Part shown: in pieces, positions 63,415 through 64,000 of the stretch
Numbering within the stretch: position 1 is the stretch's first letter
Layout: every line of letters begins with the position of its first letter
Source of the DNA: DATGLG01 sp035294245
GTDB taxonomy: Bacteria; Pseudomonadota; Alphaproteobacteria; JACZXZ01
Reading direction: 5' to 3'
NCBI GenBank assembly: GCA_035294245.1
Contig: DATGLG010000065.1
Coordinates: 20,409-84,408 of the forward strand
DNA: 64,000 bases
Notes under the pieces: model-generated
The model's input: the letters and a program-made list of their open reading frames with translations, nothing else
What the model was told of the DNA's origin: nothing
Databases searched by the model: none
Translations under genes and position numbers: made by a program

Positions 63415-63735
63415 ATGAGTCCGCGAAGATCACGCCGCATTGCGCCTTGGCTCGCCGCGGCGATCGCGTTGCTGCCTGTGGCTTGCGCAACCAATGTGAC
63501 GAATCCGCGAGTGCCGCCGAGCGGCAGCTCCGCGGCTTTCAAAAGCGGCTATTTGGACGGCTGCTGGACCGGCTATGCCGACGCAGGCCGCGAGACCTAT
63601 CAGCTCGACCTGCGCAAGGATGCTCGCCGCTTCGCCGATGACCCCGATTACCGGGCCGGGTTCCAGCGAGGCGAGGCCGCCTGCTTCGCTGACGAGAAAC
63701 GGACCCCGAGCATTCATCCCGACGGCACGGCCTAG
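63415..63735 (+). CDS. Small lipoprotein, DUF2799-like
   Basis: A 106-residue protein. The ATG 63415 gives a short Arg-rich start and the lipobox ALLPVAC; an upstream in-frame ATG at 63364 also has a purine-rich site. The mature part SAAFKSGYLDGCWTGYADAG-type segment followed by DDPDYRAGFQRGEAAC recalls the G-x2-DG-x6-G and W/Y-x-GF/GR-x2-G repeats of small outer-membrane lipoproteins. Family assignment tentative. Confidence 0.65.
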   Translation: MSPRRSRRIAPWLAAAIALLPVACATNVTNPRVPPSGSSAAFKSGYLDGCWTGYADAGRETYQLDLRKDARRFADDPDYRAGFQRGEAACFADEKRTPSIHPDGTA

Positions 63736-63860
63736 GCTCACGGGCAACGCGGCCTACGCCCAGCCTCGCCTGCCGGAAAGCGCGTGCCAGCTCCGGCTGC
63801 AGCCGATAGATTATGCGATCGGGGTGCTGAAGAGTTTCCGGCTCGCAGAGGGGGATCGCC

Positions 63861-64000
63861 ATGATCGATCGCGTTGACTGTATGGCCCGAGACCGCGCCG
63901 ATCCTTTGGCCAGGCTCCGCGAGCGCTTTCATCTGCCCGAGGGGGTCATCTATCTCGACGGCAACTCCCTCGGCGTTCTGCCCAAGGCGGTGACCGCGCG
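63861..64000 (+). CDS. kynU: Kynureninase, N-terminal part
   Basis: The frame from ATG 63861 runs off the right edge. LARLRERFHLPEGVIYLDG followed by NSLGVLPKA is the N-terminal signature of kynureninase, the PLP enzyme that cleaves kynurenine to anthranilate and alanine. AGAGGGGGA precedes the start. Only 46 residues visible. Confidence 0.8.
   Translation, partial: MIDRVDCMARDRADPLARLRERFHLPEGVIYLDGNSLGVLPKAVTA

Noticed and set aside
1..64000. Searched for CRISPR arrays, insertion sequences, tRNA and rRNA
   Set aside because: No direct repeats with spacers, transposase reading frames, or tRNA-like T-loop/acceptor patterns were seen.

Overview
The window is chromosomal DNA from a GC-rich Alphaproteobacterium, probably of the Rhodospirillales/Hyphomicrobiales kind. 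This rests on dense coding, frequent GTG starts, small PAS proteins of the alphaproteobacterial PAS_5 type, a DUF1127 protein, a Cox11 protein and a leucine-type leader upstream of leuA. I see no tRNA, rRNA, CRISPR array, transposase or phage gene. About 62 genes are present; the outermost two are cut by the window edges (one of them doubtful) and one locus is a broken autotransporter.

Region by region: 0.2-12.0 kb is a surface-glycan cluster (NodB-like deacetylase, methyltransferase, FemAB-like N-acyltransferase, ABC flippase/exporter, GT-C-like membrane protein, GT4 glycosyltransferase, an inverted wbpD-wbpB pair, asparagine synthase). 12.1-19.8 kb holds a small Tat-exported protein, a double-domain M16 peptidase, an SDR plus gentisate dioxygenase module with two small followers, and a SPOR lipoprotein. 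19.9-23.4 kb holds an EamA exporter and an ogt/ada-alkA alkylation-repair pair. 23.4-27.3 kb holds GDP-fucose synthase, an FkbM methyltransferase and an unassigned FAD protein. 27.4-32.1 kb is a complete Liv-type ABC importer, followed by a FecR/OmpA/TPR envelope trio. 34.2-38.6 kb holds a two-subunit molybdenum hydroxylase, a serine/threonine dehydratase-like enzyme and an isochorismatase-fold protein.

38.6-47.8 kb is a regulator-rich efflux region: a TetR-led RND tripartite operon, a PadR regulator with a perfect operator, a cupin, and a LysR/DUF1127 divergent pair with a three-half-site operator. 47.9-55.9 kb holds a glycine-rich exported protein, a MATE pump, three small PAS-type proteins, leuA with an apparent Leu-rich leader peptide (attenuation), a class III nucleotide cyclase and Cox11. 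56.1-64.0 kb holds an atypical SDR, an aminotransferase divergent from its likely GntR regulator, the autotransporter remnant, a DUF1330 protein, an OYE-type flavoprotein, a MaoC hydratase, a small lipoprotein and the start of kynureninase.

The most notable points are the leader peptide with six Leu in seven codons upstream of leuA, the autotransporter broken at two places that coincide with homopolymer runs, four regulator genes with readable operators, and three enzymes whose normally essential residues are replaced.
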